DNA from: Pandoraea sp. ASV26
GTDB taxonomy: Bacteria > Pseudomonadota > Gammaproteobacteria > Burkholderiales > Burkholderiaceae
NCBI RefSeq assembly: GCF_016428915.1
Contig: NZ_JAELTP010000018.1
Coordinates: 1 to 64,000 of the forward strand
Length of the DNA: 64,000 bases
Direction: 5' to 3'
The notes below the pieces were generated by a model that worked only from the letters and a program-made list of their open reading frames with translations, was not told the DNA's origin and did no database searches. Of this stretch, positions 54,465 through 64,000 are shown in pieces. The position numbers were made by a program, and so were the translations under genes. The first letter of the stretch is position 1, and the number at the start of each line of letters is the position of its first letter.

Positions 54465-54724
54465 CTATCTAGTCTGTTTGTTATTTCTGTAGGGTGACGA
54501 TTTTATTGCGGCCACTTGGCATCTGCAATGCGGCTCGACAAGTTTTGTCGGTGTTAGCGAGGCCGATCACCGATAAGGCTCAAGGGTGACGTATGAGTAA
54601 TGATCCTCGGCGGCTATACTCCGGAGTTACCCATGTCGGAGAAAGACAGAGCTAACGTCTCTATAGGTGACGATTGCTCTGCGACATGTATGGAGAAAAC
54701 ACACAGATACATCGGGGAACTGTA

Positions 54725-55822
54725 ATGTTGACGCCTTGGGGCGATTTGAGATCACTTGATCTCTCGAACCGCGACCTTGCCACAGCAATCCTATGCTCAG
54801 AAAAGCACAGTTTGGTTGAGGGGCTAATCGTCGAGTGCTTGTTCGATCAGATTCTGGATTGCGTGCCGAAGAATTTTTCCAATGTCACTCGCTTGCCCGT
54901 TGAAACGGTCGTGGCGAAGGGATCCAACTCGAGTGCGAAGCCTGTTGCATTTGTCTGGGCTAAGGAAAAAACAGATGGTCTCGGGCGATATCTCGTGGCT
55001 TTGCAGGAGCGCTTTCGCGTTGTTCTCGTTGAGTATCAACCTTCGGATGGGTTTGTTGCTTCGCCAGTGTCTGGTGGGCGGCGTGAGGCAGATCCGATAG
55101 CATTGGTGAAATTGGTCGAATCACTAGCTGGCCGGGCACCCACTCCTTTCGTCGTATCAGAGTCGGTGAGAGATCAAGTGCGTCAGCTCACGGCAATCTG
55201 GGGGTTTCTGTCCCAACATTACGATTCCCGACTTCCCGCTGAGATTCTCCTGCCAAGGATATTGATCAACTATGGGATTCAACCGTGGTTCCGCGCGGTA
55301 TGGAACGTGGACCGGATATTCCTGGTGGATGGGCACCTCTGGACCTTCGAAGTAAAACATAAATTCCCATTTGGGCGGCCGCTCCAGTTCGGGCTGAATA
55401 ATGGAGAGGCGTGGATAGCGGGCCAGCTCGAACGATGTGGCATCAGGGGGATTTTTAGCATTATGGTTAAGCCTGTCTGGTCGAAGGACGTCGGATCGAT
55501 GTACATACTCAATGATATGAGTGCGCGAGATCGGACGCATGTCGTAGGGCGGGTTCTCGACGCTGAATCAATAGATGAAATCATGAACCGTCAGTCACTT
55601 ACATCGGGGGCGCACACAACGATCACCGGTAGCAAAGGCGGGGAGCTCAAATTCAAACCGATACTGGCGTCCTCGTTTTCTAAGCTTGGTGTTTTGTCGG
55701 ATAAACCAGCCGACATAGCATCTAAAATTGTCACCTTGTTGCGGGGAGAGCTGCTGGCGAATGTGTCACCGGGGGAGTTGCAGCAAGCTCGATTCGAAAG
55801 GTCGGATGTTCGGGGGACGTGA
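54725..55822 (+). CDS. Putative PD-(D/E)xK nuclease, restriction-cluster protein
   Basis: A 365-residue protein from the ATG at 54725, which has GGGGAA about 7 bases upstream; an ATG at 54686 adds 13 residues. A nuclease-like motif is visible near the middle (DRIFLVDGHLWTFEVKHKF: an Asp, then Glu-x-Lys on the next strand), as in PD-ExK enzymes. The C-terminal 100 residues show no known pattern. It is convergent with vsr and close to a Dcm-type methylase and an EcoRII-type endonuclease. It may be a second restriction enzyme or an accessory nuclease. I do not recognise a named family. Confidence 0.55.
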   Translation: MLTPWGDLRSLDLSNRDLATAILCSEKHSLVEGLIVECLFDQILDCVPKNFSNVTRLPVETVVAKGSNSSAKPVAFVWAKEKTDGLGRYLVALQERFRVVLVEYQPSDGFVASPVSGGRREADPIALVKLVESLAGRAPTPFVVSESVRDQVRQLTAIWGFLSQHYDSRLPAEILLPRILINYGIQPWFRAVWNVDRIFLVDGHLWTFEVKHKFPFGRPLQFGLNNGEAWIAGQLERCGIRGIFSIMVKPVWSKDVGSMYILNDMSARDRTHVVGRVLDAESIDEIMNRQSLTSGAHTTITGSKGGELKFKPILASSFSKLGVLSDKPADIASKIVTLLRGELLANVSPGELQQARFERSDVRGT

Positions 55823-55837
55823 TGCGGGGCCCCGACT

Positions 55838-56299
55838 TTATACCTGATGGCTTCGAATTTCGATTTGTGCATGGTCGGGATTCACGAGCCAATTACTCAG
55901 CAAGGTCGTGATTTCGGAGACGCTGAGGCGATTTTTTCCTTTGATCGCGCACTCCCATACAACTCCAACGCGCCAACAATCATTCAGCAAGCTCTCGCGG
56001 GCAGCCTCATCCCGGCTAACGTTCTGAGCTATCTTGGTTCGCCAAAAATCGGTGCGTGAACCCGGTAGTTTGAACATAGCGCATTGGTGGCCGTGCCAAA
56101 AGCAGCCGTGAACGAAGATAACGGCTTTGTACTTCGGAAATACAAGATCAGGCGTTCCTTTTAGTGCCCTGTCGTGTAGGCGGAATCGGAACCCCATCGA
56201 GTGAAGCGATTTTCTGATTACAAGCTCCGGTGCCGTGTCCTTGTGACGGATCGCCCGCATATTTCGCGAGCGAGCCTCCGGAGAGTGGACATCAACCAT
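55838..56299 (-). CDS. vsr: Very short patch repair endonuclease
   Basis: A 153-residue Vsr. Hallmarks are SRNMRAIRHKDTAPELVIRK (11-30), catalytic Asp51 in GTPDLVF, and the FVHGCFWHGHQC block with zinc-binding Cys/His. It nicks T:G mismatches created by deamination of 5-methylcytosine. It starts one base before the Dcm stop codon region ends, so the two are co-transcribed, as is normal for this pair. Confidence 0.95.
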   Translation of the reverse strand: MVDVHSPEARSRNMRAIRHKDTAPELVIRKSLHSMGFRFRLHDRALKGTPDLVFPKYKAVIFVHGCFWHGHQCAMFKLPGSRTDFWRTKIAQNVSRDEAARESLLNDCWRVGVVWECAIKGKNRLSVSEITTLLSNWLVNPDHAQIEIRSHQV

Positions 56300-57658
56300 T
56301 TAGGCAGCCGCGCGTCGGACTATCGTTGCCTTCTTCTTTCCGTCAACGATGCGGGATTTCATTAGCTTGGCCACGGCAGAGAAGACCGGGACCACCACTG
56401 AATTCCCAAACTGTTTGTATGCCTGCGTATCGGAGACGGGAATCCGGAAAGTGCTCTCACCACTATGGTCATAGCCCATCAGGCGGGCACATTCACGGGG
56501 AGTCAGTCGTCGCGGCCGGTGCTTCATATTCGTCGGGTGATTAACGTCCTTCTTAGGGTCGAATCCTCGATCGATCAATATTTCCGAGCCATCTTTGTAA
56601 TAGCGGGCCGACAATGTCCGGGCAATGTCGTCTCCGCTGACAAGACCATATCCGAAGCCATTGCCCTTAGCCTTGTGCTTGATCGAGTAGTTGAACAGGT
56701 ACTCCCATAGCTTGGGTGTAAGGATGTATTTGTCGTCGACCTTGTCTTCGAAAATGTCCCGAAGCTTAGGCTTCCTTGCGGGGAGTAACTTTGCGATATC
56801 CCGAAGCGTAAATCCTTCATGTACGCCCAAGTCTTTGCGGAAGCCGACCAGAACGATACGTTCCCGATGCTGTGGCACAAAGTGCTGTCCATCGATAACC
56901 TTGGGATCGTCGGCGCCTGTCTCATCTACGTCGGCAACCCAATACCCCAACTCATCAAGCGTTTCCACGATGACCTTGAATGTACGGCCTTTGTCGTGGC
57001 TCTTCAAATTCTTGACGTTCTCCAGAAGAAACGCCGCAGGTCGCTTCGCAGCAATAATGCGGGCGACGTCAAAAAAAAGTGTGCCTTGAGTCTTACACTC
57101 GAACCCGTGAGCGCGCCCGAGCGCGTTCTTTTTGGAGACGCCTGCGATGGAGAATGGTTGGCAGGGGAAGCCGGCGAGCAAAACGTCGTGATCGGGAACG
57201 TCTGCGTCAATTAGGGCGTAGGCTTGGTCTTCGGAAACATCTTCACGATCACTTCGCGTGATCTTCCTGATGTCGTCATTGAATTTGTGAAAACCCGGGT
57301 CTGAGTAATAGTTTGCCTTGTACGTGCGAACGGCAGGTTCGTTCCATTCGCTGGTGAAAACGCAGCGTCCACCAATCTCTTCGAAACCTCGACGAAGTCC
57401 GCCAATACCTGCAAACAAGTCGATAAAGTCGAAATCGTAGCTCGGGTGATTCTTCGGGGGCTGCGGCAGGAGCTGTTCCAGTGCACGAAATTCTGCATAC
57501 GTCAGTGACGGATCGGCTTTCCCATTCACCCAACGATTGATGGTCTCTCGGCAGCGATTGTTCGGCAGAACCGAGTTGAGGTGTGACGCGATGAATTTTT
57601 GATCGTAGATCTCAAGGACGCGGTTGATCAGCGCTAGTTCTTCGTCGCGAGCAGTCAT
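56300..57658 (-). CDS. dcm: DNA (cytosine-5) methyltransferase, Dcm/M.EcoRII type
   Basis: A 452-residue C5 methyltransferase. The SAM motif is [15 protein letters not shown] (78-92), the catalytic loop [11 protein letters not shown] (Cys166), the ENV motif [10 protein letters not shown], and the closing motif [10 protein letters not shown] near the C-terminus. The N-terminal 65 residues form a helix-turn-helix-like leader ([16 protein letters not shown]), as in M.EcoRII, which represses its own gene. The EcoRII-type endonuclease is divergent 245 bp away, so the expected target is CCWGG. It protects host DNA, and the Vsr partner limits mutation. Confidence 0.94.
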   Translation of the reverse strand: MTARDEELALINRVLEIYDQKFIASHLNSVLPNNRCRETINRWVNGKADPSLTYAEFRALEQLLPQPPKNHPSYDFDFIDLFAGIGGLRRGFEEIGGRCVFTSEWNEPAVRTYKANYYSDPGFHKFNDDIRKITRSDREDVSEDQAYALIDADVPDHDVLLAGFPCQPFSIAGVSKKNALGRAHGFECKTQGTLFFDVARIIAAKRPAAFLLENVKNLKSHDKGRTFKVIVETLDELGYWVADVDETGADDPKVIDGQHFVPQHRERIVLVGFRKDLGVHEGFTLRDIAKLLPARKPKLRDIFEDKVDDKYILTPKLWEYLFNYSIKHKAKGNGFGYGLVSGDDIARTLSARYYKDGSEILIDRGFDPKKDVNHPTNMKHRPRRLTPRECARLMGYDHSGESTFRIPVSDTQAYKQFGNSVVVPVFSAVAKLMKSRIVDGKKKATIVRRAAA

Positions 57659-57903
57659 GGGTACTCTCTACAGCTATGGGATTTGTTCGTGACATCATAT
57701 CACTCGTTTGACCCAGCGACAATTGCGGGTTGATGGGACGCTGCCGCCGAAATTGACCTTTATCGAAGACATTTGGGAATGATCTCGGACGATATGGTTG
57801 ACGTTCCGGACGTCGGAAAGTTAGGCTCATGTACTCCGCAGTGCGTTCGGCACCATGTGCCACGATTTCGTTAGCGCTACTACAAAATTGGTTGGGGTGA
57901 CGT

Positions 57904-59151
57904 GTGAAAAAAGGTGAGCTTTCCGATTACTTCCAAGGTGTCGGAACCAAGATTCTCAAGGGGACAGAAGTCGATCCGACCGTGTCAAATGGCCACGAGC
58001 TGCAAGGCGTTGACGACTTTCGCGCATTTCTGGGAACGCCGTCTGAGAAGGTAAAGATCCCGGTGTCCTACGTGTGGCTGGAAGACGACGCCGAGCCGTC
58101 AGTGTTGGCGCTCCAGGGTACTTGGTATGACAGTAGGAAGGGTAAGTCTCATCGCGGCCCGGAATATCGCCTTTACTATCCGGCGGCGGCAGAAGAGGTG
58201 ATTTTCCGTGCGAGAGCTGGTGACCGATTATTTCTCTGTCAACCGAAAGACGGCGGACTACTGGCACTCTTCTGTCGTCGACAAAGTACGGTCGAGCGGC
58301 AGCTTCTATGGTTGTTTGGACTAAACGACACCGAAAGCACTGATATTACGCAGGTTGACTTCCGCGACGACGCGGGGCGCCCGTTGGGACTTGCTGCACG
58401 GCACGTTCTCGAACTACTCAATGTTGAGGTCGATACGGCAGACGACGACCTGCTCGAACGCCTGCTGAAGAAATTTTCCCAGGCAAGAGAGGGCACGTTT
58501 CCGCCGACGTCGAAGTTCTCAGAGTTCGCTCGCAATGCCGCAACTGACACCGATGCGCTTGAGGATCCGGACGGCGCGCTCTTATCATGGATGGACTTGG
58601 AGGAGCGTATGTTCATGACACTCGAACGACACTTCGTTGCCCAACGGCTCAGGCAGGGTTTCATGATCGATGACGAGGCGGATGTCGAAGGGTTCATTTC
58701 GTATTCGTTGTCGGTCCAGAACCGTAGAAAGTCACGCGCCGGTTGGGCTTTCGGGAATCACATCGATGCGTTATTAACGTTGCATGCACTGCCGTTTAAA
58801 CGGGAAGCGAAGACAGAGAAGCGTAACGGCCCGGATTTTCTTTTTCCCGGTGAAGAGCAGTATCACGATAGCTCTTGGCCTGAGACGAAGCTCACCATGC
58901 TCGCTGCCAAGACTACGTGTAAGGACCGGTGGCGCCAGGTTCTGGCGGAGGCCGATCGAATTTCCAACAAGCATTTGCTAACTCTGGAGCCTGGCATTTC
59001 GCCGACGCAAACAGGTGAAATGCGGCGCGCCAACTTACAGCTCGTCGTGCCGCAGTCGCTTCATCAGTCTTACACGGCCGAGCAGCAAGGGGAGATTATG
59101 GGGGTGAACGCTCTTCTGGAAATGCTGCGCGCCCGACATGCTGGTGAGTAA
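57904..59151 (+). CDS. EcoRII-type restriction endonuclease (type IIE)
   Basis: A 415-residue protein; GTG start with GGGGTGA just upstream. The N-terminal half (about 1-180) matches the EcoRII effector DNA-binding domain (VSYVWLEDDAEPSVLALQGTWYDSRKG). The C-terminal half (about 210-410) matches the catalytic domain, with QNRRKSRAGWAFGNHI, NGPDFLFPG and AAKTTCKDRWRQVL. Type IIE enzymes need a second copy of the site to activate cleavage. With the divergent Dcm-type methylase it forms a complete restriction-modification system. Confidence 0.93.
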   Translation: MKKGELSDYFQGVGTKILKGTEVDPTVSNGHELQGVDDFRAFLGTPSEKVKIPVSYVWLEDDAEPSVLALQGTWYDSRKGKSHRGPEYRLYYPAAAEEVIFRARAGDRLFLCQPKDGGLLALFCRRQSTVERQLLWLFGLNDTESTDITQVDFRDDAGRPLGLAARHVLELLNVEVDTADDDLLERLLKKFSQAREGTFPPTSKFSEFARNAATDTDALEDPDGALLSWMDLEERMFMTLERHFVAQRLRQGFMIDDEADVEGFISYSLSVQNRRKSRAGWAFGNHIDALLTLHALPFKREAKTEKRNGPDFLFPGEEQYHDSSWPETKLTMLAAKTTCKDRWRQVLAEADRISNKHLLTLEPGISPTQTGEMRRANLQLVVPQSLHQSYTAEQQGEIMGVNALLEMLRARHAGE

Positions 59152-59342
59152 TCTGGGGGCGTTTGCCGAGGTAGGAATCTCCTGGTATCTTTCGTTTTGG
59201 GCGAGCAATGAGACCATTAGTGATGTGCCTTTAAGACATTTCCTCGGTGAAATGGCGGGACGAGTCCGAATCACGTTTGGTGCTGTACAGTTTGGCTTCA
59301 TGACCGTTGTCAGGTAGTTTGGAGCGAATTATCCTCTTAGCC

Positions 59343-59560
59343 GTCACGTCCCAAACGTGACCGGGCGTAGCAACCCGATTGGTTAAATCCCGGGCACACG
59401 ACCGCAGAATCTTGCGGTCTGCGTGTGCGCCGACTCATGCGTTCGTTTTCAACGGGCGGGCCTGTACTGGGACACCTTCGGGTGTGCCGTGTATTCGGGA
59501 AACCAGCGGTTTGCTACCCCAGTCCAGTGCCTGCCCACCCCCTCTCGTTTTTGCGAGGGG
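59343..59560 (+). ncRNA. Strongly structured RNA candidate (C4-antisense-like) upstream of a phage ORF
   Basis: The 443-base gap after the EcoRII-type gene holds stacked hairpins. Hairpin 1 is GTCACGT/ACGTGAC (59343-59361). Hairpin 2 is GCACACG/CGTGTGC with inner ACCGCA/TGCGGT (59394-59428). The main domain is closed by 59454-59461 with 59529-59536 (8 pairs), 59462-59464 with 59525-59527, and 59466-59471 with 59518-59523. It encloses ACACC-TTCG-GGTGT (59472-59485) and AAACC-AGC-GGTTT (59500-59512). The cUUCGg loop favours the plus strand. The layout recalls C4-type phage immunity RNAs, but that name is a guess. Bases 59152-59342 show nothing. Confidence 0.6.
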
Positions 59561-59579
59561 CAGGATTGAAACGGTTAGC

Positions 59580-59747
59580 ATGAGGACACACCGCATGACA
59601 TCCCCTGTCTCTATCTCTTCCGAAGTTCGTAGCTCCCTCGACAAGCTTCATGACCTGTCCGAGCGTCTTCTCGCTCTTTGCATGATGGCGTCGAACCACG
59701 ACAGCGCCGACTCGATTCCTATCCCATACGTCAATGTAGTGGTCTAA
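59580..59747 (+). CDS. Small phage ORF, 3' end replaced by IS element
   Basis: A 55-residue reading frame from the ATG at 59580; an ATG at 59595 is in the same frame. It has a helix-forming middle (SSEVRSSLDKLHDLSERLLALC). Its last four codons and stop come from the left end of the IS3 element, so the original C-terminus is lost. It follows the structured RNA by about 20 bases, so the RNA could act as its leader. Family unknown. Confidence 0.5.
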   Translation: MRTHRMTSPVSISSEVRSSLDKLHDLSERLLALCMMASNHDSADSIPIPYVNVVV

Positions 59748-59798
59748 TCCCTCCGGACACGCATTTAGGCGAGAATGCTCGCCATGAAGAGGTGTCTG

Positions 59799-60961
<1,163 letters not shown>

Positions 60962-60968
60962 CCACTAC

Positions 60969-61799
60969 AATCTTCTCGGCAATACGCTGCGGCTTAAAGC
61001 GGGGAATTTCGACGCTGTGTTCTCGGCTCTCGCCAAAGACACGCGGTTTCAGGTCATCAATAGCCCCAACCTGCGCATTCGCTCCGGAGCAAAAGGACGC
61101 CTCACGGTGGGCCAGAAGGTCCCCATCTTGAAATCGGTTAGCTATCCGCGCGGCGGAGGGGAGCCGGTGCAGTCTGTTGAGTACCACTCATCGGGAGTGA
61201 TCTTCGAGCTGGCTCCGACGGTGCGGGGAAAGGCCATCGATCTGCACGTTATGCAACAGATCAGCGATTTCGTTAAGACCACTACTGGGGTCAACAACTC
61301 GCCAACGCTCAATACGCGGGAGGTGAGTACCGAAATCAGTTTGCGTGATGGAGACGTAATTCTGATGGGCGGTCTGACGACGAACAAGACAACCGCGAAT
61401 CGCTCAGGTTTGTCCTTCCTGCCACGATTCCTGGATAGCGAGACCGATGCGGAATCGAAGACGGAGATCTTGCTCATGTTGCAGGTGGAGCGGGTAGGGG
61501 CGTCTAGCGTCGGGAGTGTCGGCGCGGATGCCGAAGCCACGTTGTCCCACGAGCCGGATGACGACGTCCGGGCGGTTGTCGCGCGGCCCAGCGCGGCTTG
61601 CGCGACCGAGCAGCGGGTAGCACCGAAGGCGCCAGCCAGAACGCTGTCGCTGAGTCGTCCTCACATTTTTGAAAAACCGTCGGGCGAGTGCGCTTCCGCC
61701 GGTATTTCCGGGGTGGCGAGGGACGCGGCCGGAGGGCTTCGCGCGACCGCCGCCGCCCGCAGGGGCGAGGACGGCGGGGGCGCGCGAAGCGCGCCCTAG
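60969..61799 (+). pseudogene. Filamentous-phage secretin (pIV-like), N-terminus lost to IS insertion
   Basis: The frame runs without a stop from the IS edge to 61799. The secretin core is plain: FQVINSPNLRIRSGAKGRLTVGQKVP, VEYHSSGVIFELAPTV, and ISLRDGDVILMGGLTTNKT with SGLSFLP. Signal peptide and N-domains are missing, so it cannot form an exported channel. About 95 residues beyond the core are GC-rich, Ala/Arg-rich and atypical, and may be read-through of the phage intergenic region. The intact family secretes filamentous virions across the outer membrane. Confidence 0.82.
61779..61795 (+). other. GC hairpin ahead of the phage replication gene
   Basis: GGCGCGC and GCGCGCC form a perfect 7-bp stem around GAA, followed by an AT-rich stretch. 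A smaller stem AGACG/CGTCT lies near 61837. Such hairpins in inovirus intergenic regions serve as packaging signals, origins or terminators; which applies here is unknown. Confidence 0.45.
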
Positions 61800-61938
61800 A
61801 TTTATATCAATAACACTTAACGTACATAGAGACGGCGCAGATCGTCTGACCGAGCAGGAACACTCCCCCCGAAAAGAAGATGCCCCGGCCGCCACAGCGG
61901 TTCGAGGCTGCGAAGCCATATGACAAATAGGAGTTTCC

Positions 61939-62718
61939 ATGTTTGACGAAAACTTAGTTGGATCTGCTGCCTTTCGACGTGAGTGGATCATACGAGGCCG
62001 TAATTTCGGCCACGGACAAGTGGAGGTCACAGCGACTCGCTTTGACCGCTACATAGGCGCACAGGCTCTGCATTTGATGCCTAGAGCGCGTCGGGGTGAG
62101 TCTGAGAAGTCGGAGGATAACCAGCTCGCGGCGGCGAAACGTGCCAAACGTCAGGTCCGCATGCGATGCAAGGCGATTCATGCCGACCGAATGATTACGC
62201 TGACGTATCGTGAAAACATGCAGGACCGCACACGATTGAAGCGTGATTTCGATTTGCTGCGTCGCCGTCTTGGCCGCTTTCAAGACTTCCAGTACGTCGC
62301 AGTATCGGAGCGACAGAAGCGAGGTGCGTGGCATCTGCATATCGCCGTGCAAGGCAGGCAGAACTACCGGCTGCTGCGAGCAATTTGGCGCTCAATCGTT
62401 GGCGCTGATAACGGGAACGTCGATGTGCGCAATCCGTTTCGGGAGAAGGGGCTGCGTCATAAGTTGGCTGCCTATCTCGGCAAGTACCTGACGAAGGACT
62501 TTGCAGAGCACGAGATGAACGAAAAGCGCTACTGGTCGAGCCGCGGTATTGAGGTGCCGGAGCTGCATTCGATCGATCACATCCTGAGCAATGACCCGGA
62601 GAGGGCAATCGTCATTGCGTTCGAGGCAGCGAAAACGGCGGGCGCCACGCTGGACCGGTGCCAGGTGTTCTGGAATCAGGAGCTTGGATGCTTCTGGTTA
62701 GCGACGCGGGAGAAGTGA
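61939..62718 (+). CDS. Rolling-circle replication initiator (HUH endonuclease), inovirus type
   Basis: A 259-residue Rep protein with AGGAG 8 bases before the ATG. Motif 1 is MITLTY (85-90). The metal motif is HLH (132-134, in GAWHLHIAV), and the catalytic motif is AAYLGKYLTK (Tyr179 and/or Tyr183). It nicks the plus strand at the double-strand origin and stays covalently bound to it. It follows the secretin fragment by 139 bases, which fits an intergenic origin between them. It appears intact. Confidence 0.88.
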   Translation: MFDENLVGSAAFRREWIIRGRNFGHGQVEVTATRFDRYIGAQALHLMPRARRGESEKSEDNQLAAAKRAKRQVRMRCKAIHADRMITLTYRENMQDRTRLKRDFDLLRRRLGRFQDFQYVAVSERQKRGAWHLHIAVQGRQNYRLLRAIWRSIVGADNGNVDVRNPFREKGLRHKLAAYLGKYLTKDFAEHEMNEKRYWSSRGIEVPELHSIDHILSNDPERAIVIAFEAAKTAGATLDRCQVFWNQELGCFWLATREK

Positions 62719-62720
62719 GT

Positions 62721-62942
62721 ATGGATACCTTCTTAACGCAGCAAGAGGTGGAGTACCTCACAGGCCGACGGGTGAAAGCGAAGCAGGCAGAGATACTGCG
62801 CCGTATGGGCGTCCCGTTCTTCCTTAATGCCGGTGGACGACCCATCGTGACGCGAGTCGCTATTGAGGGGCGGGGCGGCGCGGTCGAGTTGAGCAAGCCG
62901 AAATGGGTACCCCGCGTGCTGGAGGGCAGGCATGGGGCCTAA
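62721..62942 (+). CDS. DUF4224 family protein
   Basis: A 73-residue protein from the ATG at 62721, two bases after the Rep stop. The pattern FLTQQEVEYLTGRRVKAKQ with MGVPFFLNAGGRPIV is DUF4224, a small helix-turn-helix-like protein often placed just before a phage integrase. It overlaps the integrase start by 11 bases. It is probably a directionality or DNA-binding factor for integration. Confidence 0.85.
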   Translation: MDTFLTQQEVEYLTGRRVKAKQAEILRRMGVPFFLNAGGRPIVTRVAIEGRGGAVELSKPKWVPRVLEGRHGA

Positions 62943-64000
62943 GCCGAGCGTGAATCTGAACCTGCCGAAAGGGATGCGGGCACGGAGGCAAAGAAGCGGC
63001 CGGGTCTTCTACTATTACGACGCCGGGGTTAAACCCCGCCGTGAAATCCCTTTAGGTCCTGACTTTGTACAAGCCGTTCGCAAATGGACCGAGCTGGAAG
63101 CTGACGCGAAGCCGATTCACCGACGGCTGCTGACGTTTCGTTACGTGGCAGAACGGTACGTCCGTGAGGTTTTGCCGACGAAGGCGCTGAGTACCCGTGA
63201 GGGTGACCGGCTGATGCTTGTGAAGCTCTATGCCTTCTTTGACGACCCGCCAGCTCCACTTGACGAGATCAAGCCGATCAATGTCCGCCAGTATCTGGAT
63301 TGGCGTGTGCGGAGCACTGTAGACGCCATGCGCGCGGGTGGAAAGGAAGTCAAAGGTACGGAAGGGCAGGTGCGCGCGAATCGAGAGAAGGCCCTGTTCT
63401 CGCACATCTGGAACAAGGCTCGAGAATGGGGCTATACAGATCAGCCGAACCCATGCGCAGGCATTAAGGGATATCGGGAGCGTCCACGAGATGTGTACAT
63501 CGAGGATGACGAATATCGCATCATCTACAAACACGCTCGTCAGCCGTTACGTGACGCGATGGACTTGGCATATCTGACGGGGCAACGCCCGTCTGATGTT
63601 CTCAAAATGAGTGAGCGCGATTTGTCGGATGGCTGCCTAGTAATCCAACAAGGAAAAACGAACGCGAAGGTACGAATTCGCGTGGCAGGGCGGCTGAAGG
63701 CAACCCGTGATCGGATTTCCAAGCAGAAAATTGGACATAATCCACGTAGCTTTTTCTTGGTGGTGAACGAGCGCGGTCGACGAGTTGGCCTCAAGTCGAT
63801 TCAATCGATGTTTGTGGAGGCTCGTCTGACTGCGGGGTTACCTGATCCAAAGAAGTATCAATTCCGTGACTTGAGAGCGAAGGCGGGTACGGATAAGGCT
63901 GAGGATGTTGGTGACATACGCGCCGCGCAAAAGCAGCTCGGGCACTCAAGCGTAACAACTACCGAGCGCTATATGCGGAACCGTCGGGGCGCGAAGGTTG
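62932..64000 (+). CDS. Tyrosine-type phage integrase, 3' end outside window
   Basis: At least 356 residues, open to the window edge. The N-terminal part (1-190) holds the arm and core-binding domains (FRYVAERYVREVLPTKAL). The catalytic part has the first Arg in TGQRPSDVLKM, RDLRAKAGT where H-x-x-R is usual (His replaced by Arg), LGHSSVTTTERYM with His and the Tyr nucleophile. It is coupled to the DUF4224 gene. It is the candidate enzyme for the island's insertion at tRNA-Ser, or for the inovirus alone. Confidence 0.9.
   Translation, partial: MGPKPSVNLNLPKGMRARRQRSGRVFYYYDAGVKPRREIPLGPDFVQAVRKWTELEADAKPIHRRLLTFRYVAERYVREVLPTKALSTREGDRLMLVKLYAFFDDPPAPLDEIKPINVRQYLDWRVRSTVDAMRAGGKEVKGTEGQVRANREKALFSHIWNKAREWGYTDQPNPCAGIKGYRERPRDVYIEDDEYRIIYKHARQPLRDAMDLAYLTGQRPSDVLKMSERDLSDGCLVIQQGKTNAKVRIRVAGRLKATRDRISKQKIGHNPRSFFLVVNERGRRVGLKSIQSMFVEARLTAGLPDPKKYQFRDLRAKAGTDKAEDVGDIRAAQKQLGHSSVTTTERYMRNRRGAKV

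Noticed and set aside
59440-59540. tRNA gene in the cloverleaf-like RNA
   Set aside because: It has no T-loop TTCGA sequence at the right place, no CCA-bearing acceptor stem and no anticodon arm of 5+7 bases.
59521-59570. Hairpin CCCCTC/GAGGGG as a terminator
   Set aside because: No U-run follows; it more likely belongs to the structured RNA.
59379-59579. Open frame through the structured RNA joined to the small ORF
   Set aside because: Its codons coincide with perfect RNA stems, and the amino acid sequence looks incidental. Database entries of this kind may be mis-annotated RNAs.

Overview
The window is most likely chromosomal DNA of a Burkholderiaceae bacterium, probably Burkholderia or Pandoraea-like. 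This rests on the GC-rich coding style of the left two thirds, the AcnB-type aconitase, the NRPS siderophore locus with FhuC/FhuB/FhuD-type transport, and the many Liv-type ABC genes. The species cannot be fixed from sequence reading alone.

1-21450: a non-ribosomal peptide siderophore locus. Two NRPS proteins (C-A-T-E-C-A-T, cut by the window start, then C-A-T-TE) are followed by a terminator, a convergent TonB-dependent receptor and a PvdQ-like acylase. Divergent from these is an operon for a cytoplasmic ATPase, a double-length permease, a periplasmic binding protein and an IucB-like acyltransferase. The last NRPS module carries an aspartate-type specificity code. Together the genes build, mature and re-import an iron chelator.

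21500-44000: ordinary core and accessory metabolism. It holds a GNAT enzyme, a Crp-type regulator, a Liv-type ABC transporter operon bracketed by two acyl-CoA ligases, and a cluster of oxidoreductase, CMD, cupin, LysR and isochorismatase-family genes. It also holds acnB, an AI-2E family permease, a DUF3455 lipoprotein, and an ECF sigma factor with its anti-sigma factor.

43900-52450: an AT-richer accessory stretch. Between an IS256-type and an IS3-type transposase remnant lies a tight four-gene operon: a D-Ala-D-Ala-ligase-like ATP-grasp enzyme, an MFS exporter, a C39-like cysteine peptidase and a fold-type II PLP enzyme. I do not recognise this combination, and it is the best candidate for an undescribed small-molecule system. 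Next come small membrane and lipoprotein genes, one with a 13-bp duplication in its signal-peptide region, and a dehalogenase-like hydrolase divergent from a MerR regulator.

52760-64000: a genomic island bounded on the left by a 3' fragment of a tRNA-Ser(UGA) gene. It carries BrnT/BrnA, a GIY-YIG-like protein, a PD-ExK-like protein, Vsr, a Dcm-type methylase and an EcoRII-type endonuclease. Beyond these lies a strongly structured RNA candidate and a filamentous-phage remnant. The remnant consists of a secretin fragment broken by an intact IS3-family element, an HUH replication protein, a DUF4224 protein and a tyrosine integrase that runs off the window. No rRNA, intact tRNA or CRISPR array was seen.
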